Shown: positions 7,738-14,483 of the stretch, piece by piece
How the letters are laid out: each line of letters starts with the position of its first letter
Numbering within the stretch: the stretch's first letter is position 1
Origin: Bacillota bacterium
GTDB lineage: Bacteria; Bacillota; UBA4882; UBA8346
Reading direction: 5' to 3'
NCBI GenBank assembly: GCA_023415835.1
Contig: JAEZJK010000076.1
Coordinates: 1 to 22,997 of the forward strand
Length of the DNA stretch: 22,997 bases
The notes under the pieces: generated by a model
What the model was told of the DNA's origin: nothing
Databases searched by the model: none
What the model saw: the letters and a program-made list of their open reading frames with translations, nothing else
Translations under genes and position numbers: made by a program

Positions 7738-7938
7738 TTATTTAATTAAGGTATAAAAAGAGTCTACCTGCTCATCGGGGATCCGGTTTAAACCGGATTC
7801 CAATTCTACGGCGAACTCCTCGTTAAACCTCTCAAGAGCCTCTCCGATTATCTCCCGGCAAATACGCCGACTGGCCACTGTCTGAGGATGGCTGGTGACA
7901 AAAGTGACGATATCGCTAATCTTAGCTGACTTGGACAT
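7738..7938 (-). CDS. Small protein of unknown function (66 aa)
   Basis: Start chosen at the ATG ending at 7938, after AGGGTGA; an in-frame GTG three codons upstream overlaps that site. It encodes 66 residues starting MSKSAKISDIVTFVTSH, mixed charge, mostly predicted helical, with no Cys, signal or membrane segment. Its stop lies two bases from the stop of the convergent ferritin-like gene. I do not recognise the family. The clear ribosome site and tight packing support it as real. Confidence 0.55.
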   Translation of the reverse strand: MSKSAKISDIVTFVTSHPQTVASRRICREIIGEALERFNEEFAVELESGLNRIPDEQVDSFYTLIK

Positions 7939-8020
7939 TAAATTCACCCTTGTTTAGTATACCCAGCTGGTAAAGATTTATAGATTTACTTTTAAATAAG
8001 GCCTTTTTGTAAAGGGAATT

Positions 8021-8086
8021 AATAAATTTGAGTGATACTTGGTGGATTTAAGTCACGCAGGATTGTGCTGGTTGGTTAAATTTATT
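8021..8086. repeat. Small nested palindrome at the 3' end of the next minus-strand gene
   Basis: AATAAATTT (8021-8029) and AAATTTATT (8078-8086) form a 9-bp outer stem that overlaps the stop codon of the gene at 8082. Inside, GTGATACTT (8032-8040) pairs with AAGTCAC (8050-8056), with a two-base bulge. On the minus strand the loop region reads TTAAATCC, similar to the loops of the other nested palindromes. The outer stem is AT-only and the match could be chance. Confidence 0.4.
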
Positions 8087-8342
8087 GTTGCGCGAGAGGA
8101 TTTTCGGTGCCTGATCCGGATGGATTGCCTACCGTTGGGAAGGGACGTAAAGTTTCAATCGCTTCAGTTTCGCTGATGATTTCACTCACTGAGTAAGCTG
8201 CCTTTTTACCGGGCGCGTAAATACTGCGCGCTTGTTTTATAGCTTTCTCGGTTGCTTTTTCCAAGTTTTCGGCGTTGACAATTACATCGATGCGCCGTTG
8301 ATTCCTACGAAAGGTTACTTTAACCGAAGCGGCGTAAAGCAC
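8082..8342 (-). CDS. Small protein of unknown function (86 aa)
   Basis: Starts with GTG at 8342, six bases after GGAGG. The first ~60 residues look like a compact alpha/beta domain (VKVTFRRNQRRIDVIVNA, then the charged helix NLEKATEKAIKQARSIY). The last ~20 residues are rich in Pro, Gly and Ser and are probably flexible. No signal peptide, membrane segment or metal motif. I do not recognise the family. It is followed on the same strand, 144 bases on, by another small unknown gene. Confidence 0.55.
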   Translation of the reverse strand: MLYAASVKVTFRRNQRRIDVIVNAENLEKATEKAIKQARSIYAPGKKAAYSVSEIISETEAIETLRPFPTVGNPSGSGTENPLAQQ

Positions 8343-8792
8343 TGGTTTACCTCCAAAATATATAATGGGTTATCATTGAACAGTAATCATCAATTTATTT
8401 CGTGATTAAGGGTAGGTTTTCCTTTATGAAGAAAGCCCAATTTAAATAAATGCCGATCCGGATAGCTAAAGAATGCTTAATACAGTTTAGCTTCGAGGCT
8501 TTTTACCTCCCGTGGAAACGCCAAGGCGCAGAGAATAAATTTCAGGGGTATTAACCCAAGGCATAACACCTTATCATATTAGCGCTTTACAGAAAATATT
8601 ATTCTCATCTAAGTCGCTGTGGGAGGTTAATATTTTTCTGCCCACCCGGATCCTGTCGAAATTGCCCAAAGCTATCGGGTGTTCAGCCGTTATTGCCTGT
8701 TTTGATTGGCTTTGATAAAAGGAGAATAGGATTTTTTGGGGAATAATCAATATAGGATTTTGGAATCGAAAAAAAGTTTATTGGGAGAAAAC
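8343..8792. other. Palindrome-rich stretch without a confident gene
   Basis: It lies between divergent genes, so it should hold promoters for both. Visible structure: TTTACCTCCC (8502-8511) with GGGAGGTTAA (8621-8630), enclosing GAGAATAAATTT (8531-8542) with AAAATATTATTCTC (8593-8606), and a small GGGTATTAACCC palindrome (8545-8556). A further stem CACCCG / CGGGTG brackets about 8643-8681. The phrase CCAAGGCGCAGAGA resembles common bacterial intergenic repeats. A structured RNA is possible, but no known class (6S, RNase P, SRP, c-di-GMP riboswitch) was matched. An in-frame TTG at 8736 could extend the next gene leftwards. Confidence 0.5.
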
Positions 8793-9017
8793 ATGTTCAA
8801 GGAATGTGTCTTGGAAAAAGGAAAAGAGTGTATGGAATGTGGCAGTTGTAATGTATGCGATCTTGATGTAGATAAAATTTGTGATAATTGTTGTCGCTGC
8901 CTGGGAGAGGCTGATTATTCCGCGGTTCAGATAACGGAAATAATCTTACCCCAGGAGATTAGGATGAAACGGAAGAAAATGAAAAGGGCTCAAGATTCAA
9001 AAACAATTAAACACTGA
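8793..9017 (+). CDS. Cysteine-rich small protein, probably metal binding
   Basis: ATG at 8793 follows GGGAG by five bases and gives 74 residues; an in-frame TTG at 8736 with AAGGAGA upstream would give 93. Nine Cys fall within residues 5-36: C5, C13, C16, C19, C22, C30, C33, C34 and C36, in the pattern ECMECGSCNVCDLD then ICDNCCRC. Such density suggests zinc or iron-sulfur binding. The C-terminal tail is strongly basic (KRKKMKR), compatible with nucleic acid contact. Similar Cys-rich short proteins occur in Clostridia, but I know of no assigned function. It is followed by two stacked hairpins and a T-tract, so it is its own transcription unit. Confidence 0.65.
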   Translation: MFKECVLEKGKECMECGSCNVCDLDVDKICDNCCRCLGEADYSAVQITEIILPQEIRMKRKKMKRAQDSKTIKH

Positions 9018-9033
9018 TTCCCATAATATTTTC

Positions 9034-9083
9034 ATACACCCGGCTTTTGGCGGGTATATAGAACCTTCCGGGGTTCTTTTTTT
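9034..9083 (+). terminator. Two stacked hairpins with T-tract after the Cys-rich gene
   Basis: First hairpin: ATACACCCG (9034-9042) with CGGGTATAT (9051-9059). Second, directly adjoining: AGAACC (9060-9065), loop TTCCG, GGGTTCT (9071-9077), then TTTTTT. The second is a standard intrinsic terminator. Confidence 0.88.
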
Positions 9084-9175
9084 ATGCCTTTATACCATAA
9101 ATTAAGGCTAATGTCCCATGTGCAAACAGCATTGGTACGAATAGAATAAGGCAAAAGACCTAGGGAGGTTATTTT

Positions 9176-9331
9176 ATGAATGAAATGAATCGGGTAGTGT
9201 TGCGCCTGGCCCAGGCTTATGTGCCTTTTCAAGTATATGTAAATCGCTGGGAACCGATGAAGGCATTGATGATGGGGACGATATTCCCCGAATTATACCG
9301 GCCTTATTGCGGATTTATGAGGAGGGGTTAA
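9176..9331 (+). CDS. cotJA: Spore coat associated protein CotJA
   Basis: A 51-residue protein starting with ATG after GGGAGG. LAQAYVPFQVY, then ALMMGTIFPELYRPY, matches the conserved core of CotJA, the first product of the cotJ operon. CotJA is needed for assembly of the inner spore coat together with CotJC. It is followed after one base by cotJB, whose ribosome site (AGGAGG) lies inside the last codons here, so translation is coupled. In Bacillus the operon depends on sigma-E; no convincing sigma-E promoter could be picked out upstream. At 51 residues it is easily missed by automatic gene callers. Confidence 0.88.
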   Translation: MNEMNRVVLRLAQAYVPFQVYVNRWEPMKALMMGTIFPELYRPYCGFMRRG

Positions 9332-9332
9332 G

Positions 9333-9590
9333 ATGCATCGGGAGCAATTGGAAATGTTAAAGCAGATTCAAGCATTGGAATTTACTGCCGTCGATTTCAA
9401 CTTGTATCTGGATACACATCCGGGAGACCAAAAGGCTTTGGCTGACTATGCCAACACAGTTAGGGAGTTGGTACAGGTACGGGCTGTTTATACTAGAAAT
9501 TACGGCCCGTTGTTGCCCACTGACAATCTTTGCGAACCGTGTTGGAGATGGATTGAGGAACCCTGGCCGTGGGACATAAATTATCAATAA
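9333..9590 (+). CDS. cotJB: Spore coat protein CotJB
   Basis: An 85-residue protein. The sequence EMLKQIQALEFTAVDFNLYL at the start, a central ANTVRELVQVRAVY and the C-terminal GPLLP...PWPW match CotJB. The length is normal for the family. It is the middle gene of cotJABC, one base after cotJA and 26 bases before cotJC, and its product is deposited in the inner spore coat during sporulation, in the mother cell. The biochemical role is unknown. Confidence 0.92.
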   Translation: MHREQLEMLKQIQALEFTAVDFNLYLDTHPGDQKALADYANTVRELVQVRAVYTRNYGPLLPTDNLCEPCWRWIEEPWPWDINYQ

Positions 9591-9616
9591 TCGTTCTTTA
9601 AGGAGGAGACAATCAA

Positions 9617-10189
9617 ATGTGGATTTATGAAAAAAAACTACAGTACCCCGCCAAGGTCGGTAAAGCTGATTTGAAGATGGCCAAATACTTGATCACCCAG
9701 TACGGCGGCCCTGATGGCGAATTGGCCGCAGCGCTCCGGTATTTGAACCAACGTTATACCATGCCAACTGGTGTTACCAAAGGGCTCTTGAATGATATCG
9801 GCACCGAAGAACTGGCTCATTTGGAGATCATTGCGACTCTAGTGTATAAACTAACCAAGGACGCGACCCCTGATGAAATGAAGAAAGTGGATTTGGGGGG
9901 GCATTTTGCCGACCATGACAGGGCTTTATTTTATACGGATGCTACCGGTAATCCTTGGACCGCTACCTATATTCAAGCCAAAGGAGATCCTGTGGCTGAC
10001 TTGCATGAAGACATGGCCGCCGAGGAGAAAGCCAGGGCTACTTACCAATGGTTGATCGATTTGACCGATGACCCCGATCTCCAGGATACCCTCAATTTTT
10101 TGAGGGTGCGGGAAATTGTCCATTTTCAACGTTTTGGAGAGGCCTTAAATCTGGTCCAGGAGCACCAGAATTCGAAACATGTATTTTAA
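9617..10189 (+). CDS. cotJC: Spore coat protein CotJC, manganese-catalase family
   Basis: A 190-residue protein, after AAGGAGGAGA. It is related over its length to dimanganese catalases. Visible metal-site pattern: Glu35 (PDGELAAALRY), Glu65-x2-His68 (EELAHLE), a Glu in AAEEKARATYQ and REIVHFQRF near the C-terminus, which together form the two Glu/ExxH sets of a four-helix bundle. The DPDLQDTLNFL stretch precedes the last motif, as in other CotJC proteins. It is a major product of the cotJ operon, located in the inner coat, and may protect the spore from peroxide. It shortens the full catalase by lacking its C-terminal extension. Confidence 0.93.
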   Translation: MWIYEKKLQYPAKVGKADLKMAKYLITQYGGPDGELAAALRYLNQRYTMPTGVTKGLLNDIGTEELAHLEIIATLVYKLTKDATPDEMKKVDLGGHFADHDRALFYTDATGNPWTATYIQAKGDPVADLHEDMAAEEKARATYQWLIDLTDDPDLQDTLNFLRVREIVHFQRFGEALNLVQEHQNSKHVF

Positions 10190-10197
10190 ATGAGGTG

Positions 10198-10278
10198 ATG
10201 GCAGTGACAGTCAAATTAAAAATTTGGGTTTGGGGGTCCATTTCCGGTCTGGTCCTGCTGTCCCAATTGGCGCATTGA
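10198..10278 (+). CDS. Possible 26-residue membrane peptide downstream of cotJC
   Basis: ATG at 10198, or GTG at 10204 eight bases after GAGG, gives a peptide of 26 or 24 residues. It has a short basic start (VKLKIW) and then a single hydrophobic segment (VWGSISGLVLLSQL). It begins nine bases after the cotJC stop and is followed by a strong hairpin, so it would be the fourth gene of the cotJ operon. No match is known to me. Very short reading frames arise by chance, so this is a candidate only. Confidence 0.35.
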   Translation: MAVTVKLKIWVWGSISGLVLLSQLAH

Positions 10279-10307
10279 CCGATAATGAAACCGAGAACCA
10301 TTTTAGC

Positions 10308-10338
10308 TGAATGAACCGCTGTTGGAGCGGTTCATTCA
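10308..10338. terminator. Strong hairpin between convergent genes
   Basis: TGAATGAACCGCT (10308-10320) and AGCGGTTCATTCA (10326-10338) form a perfect 13-bp stem around GTTGG. It overlaps the last codons of the minus-strand OsmC-like gene. T-tracts are weak on both sides, so termination efficiency is uncertain. Confidence 0.65.
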
Positions 10339-10737
10339 ATGATCATTTCATAAGTAATAATAGCATTTAAAGATCCAGCCACCGAGCAATACTTAGTATG
10401 AGAGAGTTCGATAGCATGTTTTGCTTTTTCAGGATCAATATCGGAACCGGAGATTCGATAAACCATATGAATGTTCGTGAATTTTTTGGGATGTTCCTCG
10501 GCCCTTTCCCCGGTGATTTCGATCGAAAAAGTCTCTATGTTCATTTTCATTTTTTTAATGATAGAAACCACATCAGCGCCACTACAGCCGCCAAGGCCCG
10601 TGCAAGACCAATTCCATCGGCCTGGCTCCGGAGTCTTGACCGCCATTATCGGCATTAACATCCACTTTAACCGAATGTCCCGAATCTCCGGTAGCGGAGA
10701 ACCCCATCTTACCATCCCAATTAAGTTTGGAGTACAT
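10332..10737 (-). pseudogene. OsmC-family peroxide-reductase-like protein with a one-base frameshift
   Basis: Read from ATG at 10737 (ribosome site GGTGAG), the frame gives MYSKLNWDGKMGFSATGDSG and on to ARPMELVLHG, then hits a TAG. The frame shifted by one base continues GLGGCSGADVV through to the end at 10332. Removing one base from the CCC run at 10598-10600 restores a 134-residue OsmC-family protein of normal length, including both conserved Cys (in GLGGCSG and in TKYCSV). OsmC proteins reduce organic hydroperoxides with this Cys pair. The break lies exactly in the active-site motif. A sequencing or assembly indel in a G run is as likely as true inactivation, since the rest of the gene shows no decay and promoter and terminator are present. 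Confidence 0.85.
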
Positions 10738-10766
10738 TTTTCTCACCACTTTCAATTTTTATTTTA

Positions 10767-10796
10767 ATTATAGCAAAACAAAAATCAAATAATCAA
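10767..10796 (-). promoter_or_regulatory. Sigma-A type promoter for the OsmC-family gene
   Basis: On the minus strand TTGATT (10796-10791) is followed after 18 bases by a perfect TATAAT (10772-10767), 30 bases before the ATG at 10737. Confidence 0.6.
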
Positions 10797-10839
10797 ACCA
10801 ACTCTGGTAAAAATATATTTGGTGAAAAGGGGGATTGGG

Positions 10840-12237
10840 ATGACCTTAGGCTGGGAGTTTTTTTCGGCTGTAAGTTTAGGTTTTTTGATCACTGCCTTAA
10901 TTGGCCTGTTATTGTGGAAACCGGCGGTTAATCTATGGGCGGATTCTTTTATTAGGCGGATCATGAAAGATCCGTATCCGGAAAACTTGGGAGAAATGTA
11001 CAATGTTTTTGCAAAAGTAGGGGTTCAGAACGTATTGGAATCCGATTTACGCGGAACAACCGGGAAACCCTTGCAGCGTCCCTTCGGATCTCCAAAACAT
11101 TTTTCCGAATGGGACAAACTGACTTTTAACAGTGTCTATCTATCGGAGAAACCGGTAATGGAATCGGTGGCGATTGATACCAAGGTAGTCATCGGACCGA
11201 AAGCAAAACGGCCATTATACATTGACATTCCGATCGTAATCGCCGGAATGGCCTATGGCGCCGGACCATCACTGCGTACTAAGATCGCCTTGGCTAAAGG
11301 GGCAGATCAAGAGAATACCGCCACTAATACCGGGGTCGGGCCTTTTTTACCCGAAGAGCGAAAACATACCAAACGTTTAATTATCCAATATAACAGGGGA
11401 TATTGGGCAAAAGAAGAAGATGTTTTACGACAAGCCGACGCTATTGAAATTCAATTGGGATATGGAGCATTAGGTTCTGCGCCCCGGGTTTGGAATTATC
11501 AAGATATGAGCCTGGAATTCCGGGATTATATGAAACTTAAACCCGGTGAGAATATGGTGGAAGAATCCTCGCTGCCAAAAGTTAAAAGTCGGAAGGATCT
11601 GGCGGAGTTAGTCAAATATCTCCGTAATGTCACGAATGGAGCCCCAATTGGAATCAAATTCGGCGCAACTAATTTACTCGAGAAGGAATTGGAGATCTTC
11701 ACCGGCGCAGATTTGGATTTCCTGAGTCTTTCAGGCTCCGAAGCCGGAATTAATTATGGTCCGGCAATTTTAGCCGATGATACCGGTTTACCTACTCTAC
11801 CGGCGCTTTGCCGTACTGTTCGCTTCTTAAAAGAAAAAAAGCTTAACGGCAAAGTTTCGCTTATCATCTGTGGCGGACTGGTAACGCCGGGGCAATTTAT
11901 GAAAGCTTTGGCGCTGGGGGCTGATGCCGTCGCCATCGGAACCATTGCCTTACTGGTCGTCGCCCATACTCAAGTAAGTAAGGTGATTCCTTGGGAACCG
12001 CCGACGGAATTGGTTTATGATCGGGGAAAATTTAAGGACAAATTGGATATTGAAGTAGGTGCAAAGAGCTTGGCCAACTTTTTAAAAAGTTGCAAGGAAG
12101 AAATGATTTTGGGAATGCGGACGATGGGTAAAACTTCTTTGCTGGAACTCACCCCCCAAGATTTATCGGCTGCTTCCCCTGAGGTAGCGGAGTTGACTGG
12201 AGTTGATTTAAACCTTTTCCCTCCCGGAAAGGCATGA
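10840..12237 (+). CDS. FMN-binding glutamate-synthase-family protein, membrane anchored
   Basis: Start chosen at ATG 10840, after AGGGGG; an in-frame TTG at 10819 is less likely. The product is 465 residues. One N-terminal transmembrane segment (about residues 9-27, AVSLGFLITALIGLLLW) is followed by the FMN-binding (alpha/beta)8 domain of glutamate synthase: IPIVIAGMAYGA, ENTATNTGVGPFLPEE, SLSGSEAGINYGPA, IICGGLVTPGQFMKALALGADAVAIG. There is no glutaminase domain and no obvious Cys cluster for 3Fe-4S in the core, so it is not a complete glutamate synthase. Such stand-alone proteins are widespread in anaerobes and their substrate is usually unknown. It is divergent from the OsmC-like gene. Confidence 0.85.
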   Translation: MTLGWEFFSAVSLGFLITALIGLLLWKPAVNLWADSFIRRIMKDPYPENLGEMYNVFAKVGVQNVLESDLRGTTGKPLQRPFGSPKHFSEWDKLTFNSVYLSEKPVMESVAIDTKVVIGPKAKRPLYIDIPIVIAGMAYGAGPSLRTKIALAKGADQENTATNTGVGPFLPEERKHTKRLIIQYNRGYWAKEEDVLRQADAIEIQLGYGALGSAPRVWNYQDMSLEFRDYMKLKPGENMVEESSLPKVKSRKDLAELVKYLRNVTNGAPIGIKFGATNLLEKELEIFTGADLDFLSLSGSEAGINYGPAILADDTGLPTLPALCRTVRFLKEKKLNGKVSLIICGGLVTPGQFMKALALGADAVAIGTIALLVVAHTQVSKVIPWEPPTELVYDRGKFKDKLDIEVGAKSLANFLKSCKEEMILGMRTMGKTSLLELTPQDLSAASPEVAELTGVDLNLFPPGKA

Positions 12238-12302
12238 TTTAGTAAAATGATCTTCAAAAACGGCAGGTGAAAACGAAATTGGCGCGAATAAAACTATGGA
12301 AC

Positions 12303-12312
12303 AATACGGGGT
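12303..12312. promoter_or_regulatory. Candidate repressor site upstream of the CstR-like gene
   Basis: AATACGGGGT lies 20 bases before the start codon; an identical 10-mer occurs at 12718-12727 before the next gene. CsoR/CstR-type repressors bind G-tract sites with TAC/GTA flanks, often in their own promoters. The second copy also serves as a plausible ribosome site, so the repetition may be accidental. Confidence 0.3.
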
Positions 12313-12331
12313 AATGTAGGAGTGAGAGTCG

Positions 12332-12625
12332 ATGTCCGGTATTAATGAAAAAACTTGTTTCAGCAGTGCCGCTAAGGAGGAGATCTTAGCCAGGTTAAAA
12401 AGGGCCGAAGGGCAACTCCGCGGTATTCAAAAGATGGTGGAGGAAGAGCGTTCTTGTCAAGATTTGGTAATTCAATTAGTTGCGGTAAAGGAAGCCGTAA
12501 CCCAAGTAGCGATCACCGCGCTTAGTAATCAACTGATTCACTGTCTGCAAACTGAAACCAATGAGGGGCGATCCGTAGAGGTTATCACGGAAAAATTTAT
12601 TCAAGCCTTTAAGAAGTTATCCTAA
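12332..12625 (+). CDS. DUF156 (CsoR/CstR family) transcriptional repressor, CstR-like
   Basis: A 97-residue, all-helical protein. KEEILARLKRAEGQLRGIQKMVEE is the DNA-binding part of the CsoR/RcnR/CstR fold. Aligned by spacing to CsoR, the ligand positions are Cys42, Gln67 and Cys71, where copper CsoR has Cys-His-Cys (C-x24-H-x3-C). Keeping the two Cys while losing His is the hallmark of CstR, the persulfide sensor that derepresses sulfide detoxification genes, rather than of copper sensors. His70 lies next to Cys71 but is not at the ligand position. No sulfide gene is adjacent; likely targets are the gene itself and perhaps the next gene. A possible operator lies at 12303. Confidence 0.85.
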   Translation: MSGINEKTCFSSAAKEEILARLKRAEGQLRGIQKMVEEERSCQDLVIQLVAVKEAVTQVAITALSNQLIHCLQTETNEGRSVEVITEKFIQAFKKLS

Positions 12626-12735
12626 ATATTTATTTTCCTTGAGGAAAGAAAAAGTATCACTTATTTTGGAACAAATAGCTTTTTATTTCGTCTTTCTATT
12701 TAGATGGATAAATATGAAATACGGGGTGAGATTGG

Positions 12736-14157
12736 ATGAAAATAGCCGGCCTCCATAATAAAATCGGGTTTTATTCTCTTTTGGCGACCTTATTGGTAAT
12801 CGTTGCTATTAGCAGCAATAGTATTTTCGCTTTAGGCCTGAGCCAACAAGGGGAAAGTGTTGAGTTAACTGTCTATAATCAAGACTTAGCCCTGGTTAAG
12901 GATCGTCGGATGCTGGAAATCCCGGCTGGAGTCGGTGAACTAAGGTTTGCCGATGTAGCGGCCCAGATCGATCCGACATCGATTTGGTTTCGTTCCCTAA
13001 CTGAACCTAAAGTGAAAGTGTTGGAACAAAATTATGAATATGATGTCATTAGCGATGTTAGATTACTCCAAAAGTACCTTGGTCAAAAGATTCGGCTGGC
13101 TACGGTTAAGGGGGAGAATTATGAAGGGTATCTGGTTAGCGCCGGTGATGATTTAATTATCGCCTCTAAACCGGAGGGAGGCGAGGTCAGAGTCATTAAG
13201 TCCGTACAGATTCAAGCGGTATTCTTCCCGGAAATGCCCGGTGGGTTAGTAGTCCGACCAACCTTGGTTTGGTTGTTGTCCAACCCGAAGCAAGCGGGGA
13301 AACAACAGGTTGAAGTGACCTATTTAACACGGGGGATTTCCTGGAAGGCCGATTATGTAGCAACGGTCAATCAGAACGAAGATCGTCTTGATTTGATTGG
13401 ATGGGTAACGCTGGATAACAAAAGCGGTTCCGAATATAAGCAAGCCAAATTAAAACTAGTGGCGGGCGATGTTAACCGTGTTCCCGAGGAAGAAAGGCAG
13501 GGAGTTGAAAAACTATATTTGATGCGGGCTGCCAAGGAGGAGATGGCGGACTTCGGATTTGAAGAAGAATCTTTCTTTGAATACCATCTCTATACTTTAG
13601 GCCGAAATACCACCATTAAAAATAATCAGGTTAAACAAGTGGAATTGTTGACCGGGACATCGATTCCTGCTAAAAAGTTGTTTATCTATGAAGGGGCTTT
13701 AAACCCTAAAAAAGTCAAAGTGATGTTGGAACTAAAAAACAGTAAAGAAAATAATTTGGGAATGCCTTTACCAAAAGGCCGGATTAGGGTTCAGAAGGCC
13801 GATAGCGAAGGTTCGCTCCAATTTGTCGGTGAAGACCGGATCGACCATACGCCCAAGGATGAAAAAGTCCGGATTTATTTAGGGAATGCCTTTGATATCA
13901 CAGGTGAAAGAATTCGAACCGAAACCCGCGAACCAAGCAAAAATATCCGTGAGGAAAGCTATCAAATCACCTTACGTAATCATAAGAAAGAGGCGGTCAC
14001 AATTACCGCTATTGAGCACCTGAACCGTTGGAATGAATGGCAGATCATCAAAAAAGACTGCGATTTCTTAAAGACAGAGGCAGGAAAGGTTGAGTTTACG
14101 GTGACTATTCCGGCGGACGGGGAAAAGGTGATCAATTATACGGTGAGGTATAAATAG
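12736..14157 (+). CDS. Secreted or membrane-anchored DUF4139 protein
   Basis: A 473-residue protein with ribosome site GGGGTGAG. Hydrophobic residues 12-33 form a signal peptide or anchor, with a possible cleavage after FALG. The rest fits the DUF4139 family: ELTVYNQDLALVKDRRML near the start, TSIWFRSLTEPKVKVLEQNYEYD, YLTRGISWKADYVA in the middle and a C-terminal beta-rich domain ending in DGEKVINYTVRY. The family is related to MuiA, the mucoidy inhibitor, but has no defined activity. The protein would act outside the cytoplasmic membrane. It starts 110 bases after the CstR-like gene; read-through is possible, and a bidirectional terminator lies downstream. Confidence 0.83.
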   Translation: MKIAGLHNKIGFYSLLATLLVIVAISSNSIFALGLSQQGESVELTVYNQDLALVKDRRMLEIPAGVGELRFADVAAQIDPTSIWFRSLTEPKVKVLEQNYEYDVISDVRLLQKYLGQKIRLATVKGENYEGYLVSAGDDLIIASKPEGGEVRVIKSVQIQAVFFPEMPGGLVVRPTLVWLLSNPKQAGKQQVEVTYLTRGISWKADYVATVNQNEDRLDLIGWVTLDNKSGSEYKQAKLKLVAGDVNRVPEEERQGVEKLYLMRAAKEEMADFGFEEESFFEYHLYTLGRNTTIKNNQVKQVELLTGTSIPAKKLFIYEGALNPKKVKVMLELKNSKENNLGMPLPKGRIRVQKADSEGSLQFVGEDRIDHTPKDEKVRIYLGNAFDITGERIRTETREPSKNIREESYQITLRNHKKEAVTITAIEHLNRWNEWQIIKKDCDFLKTEAGKVEFTVTIPADGEKVINYTVRYK

Positions 14158-14313
14158 TGATCGCTAAGAAATGACAGTTGGTAATTGTTGATTTTTTAAA
14201 ATTCGTGTTAATCTGTGTAAATCCTGTCTAAAATGAAGTTTTTATTAGATAGGGTTTACGGGAGTTAAAGAATTTTTCATTATAGTTTTAACAATAGTAA
14301 TCAACAAAAAAAC
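14158..14313. other. Long imperfect hairpin in the gap after the DUF4139 gene
   Basis: TAAATCCTGTCTAA at about 14218-14231 pairs with TTAGATAGGGTTTA at about 14246-14259 through 12 Watson-Crick and two wobble pairs. The pairing extends outwards in blocks (TTAA with TTAA; AAAATTC with GAATTTTT), so roughly 14190-14275 can fold into one long interrupted hairpin. The phrase ATTCGTGTTAATCTGTGTAAAT resembles a widely scattered intergenic repeat type. No gene is visible. Confidence 0.45.
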
Positions 14314-14362
14314 AGTGACAGTTATCATTAAAGTTACTCGCAGATAACTGTCACTAATTTTT
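14314..14362. terminator. Bidirectional terminator between the DUF4139 gene and dapL
   Basis: AGTGACAGTTATC (14314-14326) and GATAACTGTCACT (14343-14355) are a perfect 13-bp inverted repeat. The plus strand continues AATTTTTATT; the minus strand continues GTTTTTTT. Each convergent transcript would meet a T-tract. Confidence 0.82.
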
Positions 14363-14381
14363 ATTCTTGAACCGGACTATT

Positions 14382-14483
14382 TCTACTTTGTTAAATTGTA
14401 AACTTATGTTTTGAAAATAACGCGTTAGATCGTTCGCGATTATTTTCAAAACGAGCTTAAATTATTGAATTTAACAAAGTAGA
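14382..14483. repeat. Nested palindrome with perfect 16-bp outer arms (element G)
   Basis: TCTACTTTGTTAAATT (14382-14397) and AATTTAACAAAGTAGA (14468-14483) are exact inverted repeats. Inside is a second hairpin, GTTTTGAAAATAA-CGCG (14408-14424) with CGCG-A-TTATTTTCAAAAC (14435-14452), around the loop TTAGATCGTT. The right outer arm abuts the stop codon of dapL. No T-tract follows on the minus strand, and a proper terminator lies beyond it, so it is not needed for termination. Confidence 0.8.

Noticed and set aside
8640..8700. Possible c-di-GMP (GEMM) riboswitch from GAAA...CCAAAGC...CGGG
   Set aside because: The core ACGCAAAGCC and the second tetraloop/receptor arm are not present; only short fragments match.
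9018..9175. Sigma-E promoter for cotJ (CATACACC at 9033)
   Set aside because: The -10-like CATACA lies inside a terminator hairpin and has no matching -35 at 13-14 bases; too weak to call.
10398..10767. Plus-strand frames opposite the OsmC-like gene
   Set aside because: They are antisense shadows of a recognisable minus-strand gene and have no ribosome sites.
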